This document shows positions 37,983 to 48,659 of a stretch of 64,000 nucleotides of DNA, piece after piece. The notes beneath the pieces are model-generated. The model searched no databases and was not told the DNA's origin. It saw nothing but the letters and a program-made list of their open reading frames with translations. Made by a program: the position numbers and the translations under genes. How positions within the stretch are numbered: position 1 is the first letter of the stretch; the number at the start of each line of letters is the position of its first letter. Source of the stretch: Chloroflexota bacterium (GTDB lineage: Bacteria; Chloroflexota; Anaerolineae; Aggregatilineales; Phototrophicaceae); assembly GCA_026707665.1 (NCBI GenBank), contig JAPOWK010000039.1:1-64000 (forward strand), given 5' to 3'.

Positions 37983-40586
37983 ATGGCTCGTGTAACGCCC
38001 ATGCGGCGGCAATATCTGGAAATCAAGAGTGAATATCCCGATTGCATCCTGATGTTCCGCATGGGGGATTTCTACGAGATGTTCGACGAGGATGCCGAAG
38101 TGGCCGCGCGCGAGTTGGACATTACGCTGACGTCGCGCGCGCATCGCAAGGGTGGCGAGAAGATCCCGATGGCGGGCGTACCTTATCATTCTGTGGATGG
38201 CTATATCGCCAAATTGATCGAGAAGGGCTTTCATGTCGCCGTTTGCGATCAAGTGACGGAGCCAACGGGCCGGGGCATCGTCGAGCGCGAGGTGACGCGC
38301 GTCATGACGCCGGGCACTGTCGTTGAACCGGCATTGCTGGAGGAGGGCCGTGCCAATTATCTGATGGGTATCTTGCCGGTCGGCGATGTTGAATCGGGCG
38401 AGTGGAATCGGGCCGGCATCGCCTTCGCCGACATTTCCACCGGGGAATTCAGCGCGACCCAGATCAGCGGCGCCGATGTCGGAATGCGAGTGTTTGAAGA
38501 GCTTTCAAGGCTGGAACCGCGCGAAGTCATCATGCCGGAGAGTTGGGTAGAGCGAGGAGTGACCTTGCCCGACGGCATCCATCTGAGCGCAGCCCAGGAT
38601 TGGACCTTCGAATTCGCGGGCGCTGAGCAACTCCTCTGTGATCACTTTCGCGTGGCGACGCTTGATGGCTTCGGCTTGAAAGACAGCCAGGACGCGGTGT
38701 CAGCCGCCGGAGGCATCCTTCAGTATATGCGGACGTCCCAAAAGCAATCGCTTGAGCAGTTGACGACGATTCGTTCCTACTCAACGGACGCCTTCATGGT
38801 CTTGGATCCATTCACGCGGCGCAATCTCGAGCTGGTATCGACGATCCGCCAGGGCAAGACCAAGGGCAGCTTGCTCGGTATTCTCGACCGGACGGTGACC
38901 GCGATGGGCGCGCGGCTGCTGCGCGATTGGCTAAGCCAACCGCTGCTTGAGATTAGCCGCTTGAACGCGCGGCTGAACGCGGTCGAAGCATTGGCGGCGG
39001 GCGATATCCTCCGTGAGGAGCTGACGGCAGAGCTCAAGCGAGTCGGTGATATTGAACGGCTCACACAGCGCATTGTCTTGGGTAAAGCGGGACCGCGCGA
39101 TCTGATCGGCTTGAAGCAGGCCCTGGCGGCCGTGCCGCGACTGCGCGAATTGATCAGCGAGCAGGGCAGCCTGAGCGCGATTGTGGAACGTCTCGATCCC
39201 TGCGAGGATGTCTACAGTCTCATATTGACTGGGGTCAATGATGATCCGCCGGCGACTTTGAATACAATCGGTTCAATTCGCCCTGGATACTCGACGGAAT
39301 TGGATGACATTATGTCGTCGTCACAAGACGCCCGCGATTGGATCGCCAACCTCGAGTCCCATGAAAGGCGCCGCACCGGGATCGCCAGCATCAAAGTGAG
39401 TTATAACAAGGTCTTTGGCTATTATATTGAAGTGACAAATGCGCATGCCGACAAAGTGCCCGATGATTATGTGCGCAAGCAGACCTTGGTGAATGCCGAG
39501 CGATATATCACGCCAGAACTGAAAGAATACGAATCGCGCGTGCTCAACGCTGAGGAAGAGATCCTGGCAGCCGAGCGTGAACTTTTCGCGGATATCTGTC
39601 GGCAGATTGGCGCGGATCAATTGAGCTTGCGGCGGACGGCGCGCGCCGTCGCTCATTTGGACGCGTTTCTGTCACTGGCGACCGTGGCGGTCCGAGAAGG
39701 CTACACGCGCCCGCAACTGACCGAGGATACCATTCTCGATATTCAGGCGGGCCGTCATCCGGTGGTTGAGAAGCTCTTGGAGAGCTCGACGCGATATGTG
39801 CCGAATGACAGCCATCTTGATCTGGCATCGAGGATTCATATCATCACCGGCCCAAACATGTCGGGCAAATCCACCTATATTCGGCAGGTTGCAATCATCA
39901 CTCTGATGGCGCAGATTGGCAGCTTTGTACCGGCGGACTCGGCGACAATTGGCCTGGTTGATCGCATATTTGCTCGTATAGGCGCCCAGGACGAAATCCA
40001 CGCCGGGCAGAGCACCTTCATGGTCGAAATGGTCGAAACCGCGCGCTTGCTCTCCGGCAGTAGTCCGCGCAGTCTGCTCATCCTGGATGAGATCGGCCGA
40101 GGCACTTCCACCTACGACGGCCTGGCGATTGCGCGCGCCGTCATTGAATTTATCCACAACAATCCGCGGCTCAATTGCCGAACGCTGTTTGCGACGCATT
40201 ATCATGAGCTGACAGAACTGCCCAATATCCTTCCTCGCAGCGCCAACTTTAATGTGGCAGTGGCGGAGCACGGGGACGAAGTCGTCTTTCTGCATCGCGT
40301 ATTGCCGGGCGGCGCCGACCAAAGTTATGGCGTACACGTGGCGCAGCTGGCCGGTATGCCGCGCTCGGTGGTGGAGCGGGCGAGGGAATTGCTCTCCCAG
40401 CTGGAGGAGGGTGGCAGCGATTTCTCGCTCCTCAAACCAGCGCCACAGCATCAGCAGCTCAGTTTCTTTGATACGCCCGAAAACCCGGCGCTCGGCGCTT
40501 TGCGTTCCATGGAAGTGGATGGACTTAGTCCGCTGGAAGCATTGACCAAACTATACGAACTCAAACGGATGGTGGTGGAGGCCTAG
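37983..40586 (+). CDS. mutS: DNA mismatch repair protein MutS
   Basis: FRMGDFYEMFDEDA; ITGPNMSGKSTYIRQVAIITLMAQIGSFVPA; LILDEIGRGTSTYDGLAIA. Confidence 0.97.
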   Translation: MARVTPMRRQYLEIKSEYPDCILMFRMGDFYEMFDEDAEVAARELDITLTSRAHRKGGEKIPMAGVPYHSVDGYIAKLIEKGFHVAVCDQVTEPTGRGIVEREVTRVMTPGTVVEPALLEEGRANYLMGILPVGDVESGEWNRAGIAFADISTGEFSATQISGADVGMRVFEELSRLEPREVIMPESWVERGVTLPDGIHLSAAQDWTFEFAGAEQLLCDHFRVATLDGFGLKDSQDAVSAAGGILQYMRTSQKQSLEQLTTIRSYSTDAFMVLDPFTRRNLELVSTIRQGKTKGSLLGILDRTVTAMGARLLRDWLSQPLLEISRLNARLNAVEALAAGDILREELTAELKRVGDIERLTQRIVLGKAGPRDLIGLKQALAAVPRLRELISEQGSLSAIVERLDPCEDVYSLILTGVNDDPPATLNTIGSIRPGYSTELDDIMSSSQDARDWIANLESHERRRTGIASIKVSYNKVFGYYIEVTNAHADKVPDDYVRKQTLVNAERYITPELKEYESRVLNAEEEILAAERELFADICRQIGADQLSLRRTARAVAHLDAFLSLATVAVREGYTRPQLTEDTILDIQAGRHPVVEKLLESSTRYVPNDSHLDLASRIHIITGPNMSGKSTYIRQVAIITLMAQIGSFVPADSATIGLVDRIFARIGAQDEIHAGQSTFMVEMVETARLLSGSSPRSLLILDEIGRGTSTYDGLAIARAVIEFIHNNPRLNCRTLFATHYHELTELPNILPRSANFNVAVAEHGDEVVFLHRVLPGGADQSYGVHVAQLAGMPRSVVERARELLSQLEEGGSDFSLLKPAPQHQQLSFFDTPENPALGALRSMEVDGLSPLEALTKLYELKRMVVEA

Positions 40587-41378
40587 GTGTTTTTCGCCAA
40601 TACCATCGTGATCGCCAGCCACCGTCGTTCCGGTATGCAGTGGACGATTGACGCGCTGAGGAACAATAGCCCGGACATCAACGACTCGTATATGTCGCTG
40701 GAGCAAATGGAAGCGGACCACGACGCCGCCGTTCCTTTGTCCAAGTTTCGCCGGCAGCTGCTCAATATGGATGGGCGTGTCTTGATCAGCGTGCACGATC
40801 TGCCGGCCGCCGATTCCTGGCAAGGCTTGGACCAGCGCCTGTTCGTGCGCGCCGTCTTGCAGCATTCGCCGACGATTTACGTGCATCGGGACGGTCGTGA
40901 TGTGATGGTTTCACTCTACTATTATATGCAGTCGTTCAGCGAGACGGTGCGTTATCAGACTTTCGCACAGTTTCTGCGCAGTGAAGTGGCGTTGAACGGC
41001 GAAGAATCGGCCTTGAGCCGCCCCGGTTATTGGGCGCATCATGTTCTTTCCTGGCTGCAAAAGGATAGCCTGCTGGCCCTATCCTATAGCGAGCTCGAGA
41101 CCGACTTTGAATCGACGTTGCGGAAGCTGGCCGCATTCCTCCAAGTCAGCCTCAACGATGGTTTGCGACCGCTCACCACCCCGGGTCCAAAGAATAGCGA
41201 GCCCATCCTTGACAATGTCTTGGGCAGACTAGGAGTCACGCGCCGGCGGGGCGCGGCGCCCGATCAAGCGCGCCTGGGCAAAAGTGGAGACTGGCGGAAG
41301 CTGTTCGACAAACGCGACCGCGACTTCTTCGCGCGAGAAGCGGGAGAAGCGATGCAGCAATTGGGTTACGCGAACTGA
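40587..41378 (+). CDS. sulfotransferase-domain protein
   Basis: IVIASHRRSGMQWTIDAL (PAPS 5'-PSB-like loop), IYVHRDGRDVMVSLYYYMQ (3'-PB motif); GTG start directly abuts the mutS TAG. Confidence 0.75.
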   Translation: MFFANTIVIASHRRSGMQWTIDALRNNSPDINDSYMSLEQMEADHDAAVPLSKFRRQLLNMDGRVLISVHDLPAADSWQGLDQRLFVRAVLQHSPTIYVHRDGRDVMVSLYYYMQSFSETVRYQTFAQFLRSEVALNGEESALSRPGYWAHHVLSWLQKDSLLALSYSELETDFESTLRKLAAFLQVSLNDGLRPLTTPGPKNSEPILDNVLGRLGVTRRRGAAPDQARLGKSGDWRKLFDKRDRDFFAREAGEAMQQLGYAN

Positions 41379-41384
41379 TTTCAG

Positions 41385-42740
41385 CTAAAAGCCGCCATAG
41401 AGCTGAGGCGCGCGCTCCACAACGAGTTGGTAAAGCTGGGAAAGCAGAATGGCTATCATCACAGCGATGATTGCCCGGTAGTGGCTTGCCTTTAGGCCGC
41501 TACTGCTGGAATCGGGCGCCGCCTCCAGCGCCAATCCAAGCGACCAAAACAATGGAATCAATAGCATCAGCATAAATCGTGGTCCAGAGCTTATCGAGGC
41601 AAACCACATAAACGAAAAGCTGTACGCCGCAAAGAGCGATGCGACGAATACGAATATCTGCACGTCATGCAAAGCCGGTCGGAAGCGGGCATCCGCTAAA
41701 TTGGCGTAGACACAAGCCAAGATGATCAAAGCCCCAATCCCGACATGCACACAGAGACCGAATTGGCTCGGACCGTCCGCGCTGCCGCAGGCGTTATTGT
41801 ACATTCGGTCCGCGCCCTTGATAAATCGTTGCACAATCTGCGCCAACGTATGTTCTTCAAGGTATTTCGTTAAGCTCGGTATATCTTCGTCAGGCATATC
41901 GGGCCAGCCGTCGCGATCGCCGGCCGCCTTTGTACCCTCCTTGGCTTCAGCCCAATAGTCGTACCACATATAAAACGTTGTGCTGACATTGTAGAGATAA
42001 TGCCCGTAACGGTCTTTGCTTTCGTTGAAGTAGGGAAAAAGCGCCGCGACGAAGATGATCAGCGGCGCTGTGGCGAGCAAGATGATTTGGGTTAGTCCCT
42101 GCCAGTTCGGGCGGCGCCTGTAGATCTCCGCCAAGAGGGCAACGGAGAAACTGCCGGCGTACATCGCAATTCCCAGCAGTCCGCTGGCTTTGGTGAAATG
42201 CGCCAGCGCAAATAGTAAGCCGACGCCGACAGATTTGTACCACTTGGGGCGGCGGATGGATTCGACGGCGAGCATGAATGCAAAGGCGAACAGAGTATAG
42301 AAGAGGATCTCCGCTTGAAACCACGGCGCCTTGAGAGCGAAGCAGAGGAAGGCGATTACCGCGATGGAATAGAAGGCATACAATTTGGAAAACTTCAATA
42401 GGAAGGCGGCGCCAATTGCAGCGATGCCAGCGATTGAAATCAGAACGCTGATCTGTTTTCCCTGTTCGAAGAAGGCTTCGTCGCTCATTTCCGGCGAATA
42501 GAACAGAGCCTGAACCCAGGGGAACAGAGGCATGCGGGCACGATTACCCGTAAATGTGTAACCTGACTCGTAGGCTCGCTTGGCGAAAGCCATATATGCG
42601 AATTGATCCATCGATCCCATGTTGACGTTTACGTCACGTTGTATTTCGGTGATGTGCCGGTATAACGCAAGCGAGAAGCCAAGGCTTGCCAAGATCAAAA
42701 GCAGTTTGGTCGCTCTACCGGCAGCGGGCAGATTACGCAT
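41385..42740 (-). CDS. polytopic membrane protein, GT-C-like
   Basis: 451 aa, ~10 hydrophobic segments. Confidence 0.55.
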   Translation of the reverse strand: MRNLPAAGRATKLLLILASLGFSLALYRHITEIQRDVNVNMGSMDQFAYMAFAKRAYESGYTFTGNRARMPLFPWVQALFYSPEMSDEAFFEQGKQISVLISIAGIAAIGAAFLLKFSKLYAFYSIAVIAFLCFALKAPWFQAEILFYTLFAFAFMLAVESIRRPKWYKSVGVGLLFALAHFTKASGLLGIAMYAGSFSVALLAEIYRRRPNWQGLTQIILLATAPLIIFVAALFPYFNESKDRYGHYLYNVSTTFYMWYDYWAEAKEGTKAAGDRDGWPDMPDEDIPSLTKYLEEHTLAQIVQRFIKGADRMYNNACGSADGPSQFGLCVHVGIGALIILACVYANLADARFRPALHDVQIFVFVASLFAAYSFSFMWFASISSGPRFMLMLLIPLFWSLGLALEAAPDSSSSGLKASHYRAIIAVMIAILLSQLYQLVVERAPQLYGGF

Positions 42741-43812
42741 TTTCTTGGGAAGCAGCGGCGTCCGATCGCGGCTCGGCTATGTCAGCAAACTCCGCTTGTT
42801 CGATCCCCTCGGAAAGCAGAACGCGCTTGAAAGAAACGATCGCAACTTCGATCATGTCGAGGCTGGGCTCGTTGGTTGTCAGGTGCTGCAAAGCCAGATT
42901 CGGCTGGATCATGAAGCGAATCCAGGCTTTGTCGAGATTGGATGCGGTGTATTTCAGAAACTCGTAGGCGACCCCGGCGATAACGGGGATGAAGAGCACG
43001 CGTGAAAGAATAAGAAGCGCGAAGGGCGGGCGCCCAATCAGCGAGAAGAGCATCACACTGACGAATACGACTGTCAGCAGGAAGGCGGTGCCACAGCGCG
43101 GATGCTCAATGGGGTGGCGGCTGACGACTTCCGGCAGCAGTTCGTCGCCGGCTTCGTAAGCGTTGATCGTCTTGTGCTCGGCGCCGTGATAAGCGAATAT
43201 GCGCCGGCCATCATTGGTTCGACCGACGAACCAGATATAGACCACAAGAATCGACAGCTGCACGACGCCTTCAATCAAGTTGATGAGAAAGGCGTCCAGA
43301 CCGATTGGCAGCGCCTCGTAAGCGAGGAAGTTGCTAACTTGGGGTTCGACGGCGACTTCGTTGCCTTCGGCGTCAACGACGATTTCATGCGCCACCGTGC
43401 TTAAACCGAGCAAGTTGCCGATCCCGGTCGCGGCGGCCGTTGGCAGCAGGAAGAATATGCCGACGCCGATCAACAGAGAGACGGCGATCGTCGCCCAGCC
43501 GATCGGGCCGTTGAAGCTGATGTCCTCTTCTTCATCCAGGGCGACATCAGCCGACCACATCAAGGCGCGGATGCCGAGCCCCAGCGCGTCCCACAAGCCG
43601 ATGAGACCGCGGAGAAACGGGGTCCTGGCGATGCGCCCCCGGTACAGGCGCGCGCTAAGGGGCTGCTCATGGATGACGATTTCGCCTTTGGGATCGCGTA
43701 CAGCCACCGCCATAGAATGCGCCCCGCGCATCATCACACCCTCAATGACGGCTTGGCCACCGTAAGAGAATTTCAGTTCGCCCGCTTCTCGCTTTTTTGT
43801 ACTCGGCAACAT
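42733..43812 (-). CDS. DUF1385 (YqhQ-like) membrane protein
   Basis: FSYGGQAVIEGVMMRGAHSMAVAVRDPKG; YHGAEHKTINAYEAGDEL; start at 43812 because the longer ORF overlaps recJ. Confidence 0.9.
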   Translation of the reverse strand: MLPSTKKREAGELKFSYGGQAVIEGVMMRGAHSMAVAVRDPKGEIVIHEQPLSARLYRGRIARTPFLRGLIGLWDALGLGIRALMWSADVALDEEEDISFNGPIGWATIAVSLLIGVGIFFLLPTAAATGIGNLLGLSTVAHEIVVDAEGNEVAVEPQVSNFLAYEALPIGLDAFLINLIEGVVQLSILVVYIWFVGRTNDGRRIFAYHGAEHKTINAYEAGDELLPEVVSRHPIEHPRCGTAFLLTVVFVSVMLFSLIGRPPFALLILSRVLFIPVIAGVAYEFLKYTASNLDKAWIRFMIQPNLALQHLTTNEPSLDMIEVAIVSFKRVLLSEGIEQAEFADIAEPRSDAAASQENA

Positions 43813-43864
43813 TTCCCCCTGTGGCGATAAAACTCGCCCAATATACGCCTCTGGCGCGCGGCGG

Positions 43865-45595
43865 TCAAGCTGAAACACGGTCGCGCTTGTTTGCTGCGGG
43901 GCGAATATCCAGCAGTTGCAGCTGCAGATTGCGCCGTCCACCCCATTCGTTGATTTCGGCATGATATACGGCATCGATTCGGCGGGGCATTTGTCTCGCC
44001 CATTCGCCGAGTCCGAATCCAATCGCATCGGCTTGCCCGCCGCTGCTATTTGCGACGCGAAGCTTGAGATGCCGCCCATCCTCGCCAACGCGGCGACAGT
44101 GAAGCAGACCCAGGTCGCGAGTCAGGAAGATTGCCTTCCCGTTTTCGTGCCCGGTCGGCTCAAGCAGGTCGAGCTCCCGCAGGAGGTTCTCATTCAATTC
44201 GTCGAGCTGAACTTCCCCGTCGATTTGCAGTTTTGGCGCCAGCGCTCGCCCGCGCAAAGCGGCTTCCGCCTTCTGCTCCAGCGCCTGCCTAAATGTCTCA
44301 ATATTGCTGTTCCGCACGGTGAAGCCAGCCGCCATGGCGTGCCCGCCGTGCCGCACGAGCAGGTCGGCGCATTCGTCCAAGGCGCTTGTGATGTTGAACT
44401 CCGGTATGCTGCGGCAGGAGGCGCGGCTCTCATCGTCGCCAATCTCGAGGATTACCGCCGGTCGATAGAAGGCTTCGGCGAGCCTTCCAGCGACCAGCCC
44501 GATGATCCCCGGCTGGATGTCTTCATCGCCGGCGAAGATCAGCGTCCGGCCAGGGTCCTCGCCGATCTGCTCGCTGATGGCCGCTTGTGCGCGGCGTGTC
44601 AATTGCTGTCGCCGCGCATTCAGCGAGTGCAATTCTTGGGCGCGCGGCATCGCTTCTTCGACTGATGCCGAGCAGAGCAATTCGAAGGCCGCCATCGCGG
44701 TGTGCAGGCGGCCCGCCGCGTTTATACGCGGGCCCAGTCCAAAGCCGATATCGCTGGCTCTGATGCTGCCGGGCTTCAATCCCGCCACCTGCGCCAGCGC
44801 GGCGAGTCCCGGCCGCCGCATTTCATTGATCGTGACCAATCCGTGTTTCACCAGGCGCCGATTCAAGCCGACATTCAACGGTACCACATCGGCGACTGTG
44901 CCGAGAGCGACCAGATCCAGCAGGTCCGATATTCGAAAACCGGCGGGGTAACTGTCCCTCTTAGTCTCCCAGCGGTGGAGCAGCAGCGCTTTCGCCAGCA
45001 TGAAGGCGACGCCTACACCGGCCAGGCGCTCTTCGCCGGCGCAATCTTCTTGCCGCGGGTTAATCACCGCCAGCGCCGCGGGCAATTCTGGACCGATAGA
45101 GTGGTGATCGGTGACGATCATATCCAAGCCCGCGAGCATGCCAGCGGCGACTTCGGCGACAGACCGTATACCGCAGTCGACGGTGACAACCAGCTTTACG
45201 CCTTGCCGCGCCAGCTTCTCCAGCGCGGGCGCATTCAGCCCGTAGCCTTCTCCGGCGCGGCTAGGAATGTAGGGCCTGACATCGCCGCCCAGCGCCAGCA
45301 GCGTCTGCGACAATAACGCGGTCGCGCAGACACCGTCGGCATCGAAATCGCCGTAGACGGCGATCGGCTCTCGCTTGGCAATGGCGTCGTTTATCCGGGC
45401 TACCGCGCTATCCACATCTTTCAGCGCAAAGGGGTCTTCGCTCAGGTCTTGTCCGCTTACAAATTCCTGAGCGGATTGCGGGTCTTCAAAGCCACGGTTG
45501 AATAGCAACTGCGCGAGGATAGGGCTCAATCCATGATAGCGCGCCAGGTGATTCGTGGGCGCCTGCTGCGCCTGCACCCATTCCTTTTGCATCAT
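43865..45595 (-). CDS. recJ: single-stranded-DNA exonuclease RecJ
   Basis: VYGDFDADGVCATALL; VTVDCGIRS; VTDHHSIG; GGHAMAAGF. Confidence 0.95.
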   Translation of the reverse strand: MMQKEWVQAQQAPTNHLARYHGLSPILAQLLFNRGFEDPQSAQEFVSGQDLSEDPFALKDVDSAVARINDAIAKREPIAVYGDFDADGVCATALLSQTLLALGGDVRPYIPSRAGEGYGLNAPALEKLARQGVKLVVTVDCGIRSVAEVAAGMLAGLDMIVTDHHSIGPELPAALAVINPRQEDCAGEERLAGVGVAFMLAKALLLHRWETKRDSYPAGFRISDLLDLVALGTVADVVPLNVGLNRRLVKHGLVTINEMRRPGLAALAQVAGLKPGSIRASDIGFGLGPRINAAGRLHTAMAAFELLCSASVEEAMPRAQELHSLNARRQQLTRRAQAAISEQIGEDPGRTLIFAGDEDIQPGIIGLVAGRLAEAFYRPAVILEIGDDESRASCRSIPEFNITSALDECADLLVRHGGHAMAAGFTVRNSNIETFRQALEQKAEAALRGRALAPKLQIDGEVQLDELNENLLRELDLLEPTGHENGKAIFLTRDLGLLHCRRVGEDGRHLKLRVANSSGGQADAIGFGLGEWARQMPRRIDAVYHAEINEWGGRRNLQLQLLDIRPAANKRDRVSA

Positions 45596-45660
45596 AGACT
45601 GCGACCGTTTTGTCCCATAGAATAACGTTTCGATACTACCATTTCGCCATGAGAGGCGCT

Positions 45661-46584
45661 ATGGCAAAGATAGTCTTTATGGGCACGCCGGCCTTCGCTC
45701 TTCCGAGCCTGACCGCCCTGGTGGGATCGCATCAGGTGGCTGGCGTGGTCACCCAGCCCGACCGCCGCGCGGGCCGCAGCAGGCGCCTGCGAGAGTCGCC
45801 CGTGAAGGCGCTCGCGCGCGAAGCTGGCCTCCCGCTGATTCAGCCAGAACGCATCCGTGAGGACGCGGCAATCAGGGCGCTGCGATCCTGGGCGGCGGAC
45901 CTGCATGTGGTTGTCGCCTACGGGCAGATTCTTCCGCAGTCGCTCTTGGATCTGCCCCGCTACGGCACGGTCAATGTACATGCGTCGCTGCTGCCGCGCT
46001 GGCGGGGGGCGGCGCCGATTCAAGCGGCCATCAGGGCGGGCGATTGCGAGAGCGGCGCCACCATCATGCTCTTGGACGCCGGGCTGGACACCGGTCCGCT
46101 GCTGGCGAAGCGCGCGCTGCCACTTGCGCCAGACGAAACCGGTCAAAGCTTGCACGACAAATTGTCCCGGCTGGGCGCCGATCTGCTGGTCGAGACACTG
46201 CCGCGCTATTTGAGCGGCGAAATTGAACCGCAGGAACAGGATGATTCGCAAGCGACATACGCGCCGCGGATCAAGAAAGAAGAAGGCAGAATCGACTGGA
46301 CGTGCTCGGCCCAGTCGATCGAGTGTATGGTACGCGCTTTCACCCCCTGGCCCGGCGCCTACACCTGTTGGTCCGGCGCGCAGCTCCGGATTCTGGCGGG
46401 GTATCAGGGCGCTGGCCGCGCCGAAGCCGGGCAAGTGATTGAAATGGATGGAAACATCGCGATTGGTACCGGAGACGGACTCTATTTTCCGACTGCACTG
46501 CAATTGCCTGGCAAGAGACGATTGCGCGTTGCCGAATTCGTCAATGGCTATCATGATTTCGCCAGCGCGCTGCTGGACCGTTGA
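45661..46584 (+). CDS. fmt: methionyl-tRNA formyltransferase
   Basis: KIVFMGTPAFALPSL; VNVHASLLPRWRGAAPIQAAI. Confidence 0.96.
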   Translation: MAKIVFMGTPAFALPSLTALVGSHQVAGVVTQPDRRAGRSRRLRESPVKALAREAGLPLIQPERIREDAAIRALRSWAADLHVVVAYGQILPQSLLDLPRYGTVNVHASLLPRWRGAAPIQAAIRAGDCESGATIMLLDAGLDTGPLLAKRALPLAPDETGQSLHDKLSRLGADLLVETLPRYLSGEIEPQEQDDSQATYAPRIKKEEGRIDWTCSAQSIECMVRAFTPWPGAYTCWSGAQLRILAGYQGAGRAEAGQVIEMDGNIAIGTGDGLYFPTALQLPGKRRLRVAEFVNGYHDFASALLDR

Positions 46585-46634
46585 ATATCTCAGTAGTTCC
46601 AAGCAAGCAATGAGAACGCTGATTCGCCGATCTT

Positions 46635-46680
46635 CCACCCCATCCCCCGGCCCCTTCCCCAGCAAGCTAAGGAAGGGGAG
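46635..46680 (-). repeat. intergenic hairpin repeat, copy 2 (inverted relative to copy 1)
   Basis: Minus strand CTCCCCTTCCTTAGCTTGCTGGGGAAGGGGCCGGGGGATGGGGTGG, matching the copy 1 layout. Confidence 0.55.
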
Positions 46681-46806
46681 TTTTCCCAGCGAGGTTGTTT
46701 TTCGCATGTCTAACTTTGAGCTACTTCTGCTGGGCAAACAAGAGAATCCTTCGCCTTGTCGGCTCATGGTGGATGCCGGCCCGCAACACGGTTTCGAATG
46801 TCATCG

Positions 46807-48177
46807 ATGAACGAAGCGAAACTTAAGTCTGAACGGCATCCCTTCTTGCTTCGTCCCTATCGAACGATCGTTTACCTTTCGCTGCCAATTCTTCTATCGC
46901 TGATAGCCGAGCCGTTAACCGGGCTGGTCGATACCGGCTTGGTTGCGCGTCTTGGCGCGGCGCCGCTGGCGGCCCTCGGCGTCGGCGCGGGCGCCTTGTC
47001 GTCCGTGATTTGGGTCTTCAACTTTCTCGCTATTGCGACGCAGACCGAAGTGGCGCAGACTTTCGGCCGCGGTGATATGGAGGGCGCCAAAAACGCAGTC
47101 AGCCTGGCGCTGTTGATCGGCGTCGCCATCAGCCTGCTGCTCAGCGGCTTGCTCTTTGCGGGCGCAACAGTCATGGCCAATGCCTTGGGGGCGGAAGGCG
47201 CTATTCATGATATGGCGACCGAGTATATCCGGCTGCGGGTGCCGGGCGCCCCGGCCGTCATCATCGTCATTGTTGGCTTCGGAGCGCTGCGCGGCGTGCA
47301 AGATATGAAGACGCCGCTATGGATCGCGCTGGGCATCAACCTGGCGAACATCGTTCTGGATTATCTCTTCATCTTTGGCTGGGGCGCGTTTCCGGCGCTG
47401 GGCGTCGCCGGCGCGGGATTGGCGAGTTCAGCCAGTCAATGGCTTGGCGCACTATGGATGTTGCGGGAATTGGGCCGGCGAATCGGTTTGAGCCGTCATG
47501 TCAGTTGGCGCGATGGATTCAAGCTGCTTCGCGTTGGACGAGACCTCTTCATTCGGTCGGCTTCGCTGACGATCTTTGTTCTCTTCGCCACGCGAGTCGC
47601 GACGCAGATGGGCGCCGAAGCGGGCGCGGCTCATCAGGTGATCCGTCAGGTCTGGTTCTTCACAGCATTGGTCACGGAGGCGCTCGCCACAACGGCTCAG
47701 AGTCTGGTCGGTTATTTCATCGGTTCCGGCCGGCGAGAATACGCCAGACGCGTGGCAATATCGACGACGGTCTGGAGCCTGGCGACCGGATTCGCCATGC
47801 TGGTCCTGATGCTGGCGGCGACGCCGCTCGTTCTTGCCGCCTTCGTGCCGGCCGGCGCAGCAGCCGTCTTTTACACCGCATGGGTCATCGCCGCGCTCTC
47901 GCAGCCCCTGAATGCACTGGCTTTCATCACAGACGGCATTCACTGGGGCGCCAGCGACTATCGCTTTCTGCGCAACGCCATGATGATGGCGACCGCTTGC
48001 GGCTTGCTGGGCTTGCAGTTGATCGCGAGCGACCGCGCGCAATCATTCAGCGGCGTCTGGCTGATGACGACGCTGTGGATCAGCGTCCGCGCTTTCTGGG
48101 GCGTGGCGCGGCTTTATCCAGGCATTGGAGACAGCCCTTTTCGCCTGGGGATTCCGCGCGATGGCGCCACGCGCTAA
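46807..48177 (+). CDS. MATE family efflux transporter
   Basis: Polytopic; EPLTGLVDTGLVARLGAAPLAALGVGA. Confidence 0.92.
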   Translation: MNEAKLKSERHPFLLRPYRTIVYLSLPILLSLIAEPLTGLVDTGLVARLGAAPLAALGVGAGALSSVIWVFNFLAIATQTEVAQTFGRGDMEGAKNAVSLALLIGVAISLLLSGLLFAGATVMANALGAEGAIHDMATEYIRLRVPGAPAVIIVIVGFGALRGVQDMKTPLWIALGINLANIVLDYLFIFGWGAFPALGVAGAGLASSASQWLGALWMLRELGRRIGLSRHVSWRDGFKLLRVGRDLFIRSASLTIFVLFATRVATQMGAEAGAAHQVIRQVWFFTALVTEALATTAQSLVGYFIGSGRREYARRVAISTTVWSLATGFAMLVLMLAATPLVLAAFVPAGAAAVFYTAWVIAALSQPLNALAFITDGIHWGASDYRFLRNAMMMATACGLLGLQLIASDRAQSFSGVWLMTTLWISVRAFWGVARLYPGIGDSPFRLGIPRDGATR

Positions 48178-48323
48178 AGCGCATGCAGCCGCAACCAGCG
48201 AACCGACCGCGCGTATATTCATTGAAGGAGCATTGATCAGCCGGATGTTGGCCGGCGCCATTCGGATTATTTGGAGAGCGGGCAAAGGACCGGCGCCGCC
48301 AGTCGGGAGGAGAAAGAATCGCG

Positions 48324-48569
48324 ATGAACATCAAGGTCAGCAAGCGACTTTACCGCTCGCGAAAGGAGCGGCAACTTGCAGGCGTATGCGGCGGCGTCGC
48401 CGATTATCTTGGCGTGGATCCGACGCTCGTACGCCTGCTCTGGGTGATCTTCGCCATCGCTGGCGGTCCTGGTGTGCTGCTCTACCTGATCATGGCGGCC
48501 GTCGTGCCGGAGGAACCGGAATTCGTGCGAGCCAGCGCCGAGAAAGGCAAGAACGAAGACGTCGTTTAG
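48324..48569 (+). CDS. PspC domain protein
   Basis: KRLYRSRKERQLAGVCGGVADYLGVDPTLVRLLWVI. Confidence 0.95.
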   Translation: MNIKVSKRLYRSRKERQLAGVCGGVADYLGVDPTLVRLLWVIFAIAGGPGVLLYLIMAAVVPEEPEFVRASAEKGKNEDVV

Positions 48570-48659
48570 TGCCGAATCGCTGGCATATGACGTGCCGCTA
48601 CAGCACCAGGATAGCGCTTGTCGGGCTAACCAATTTGACCACGCCTCATCCGCAATTTC

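Noticed and set aside
39672-40451. 259-aa - strand ORF inside mutS
   Set aside because: Shadow ORF of the conserved MutS ATPase domain
45592-46767. 391-aa - strand ORF opposite fmt
   Set aside because: Antisense to fmt, which has clear motifs; no domain recognised
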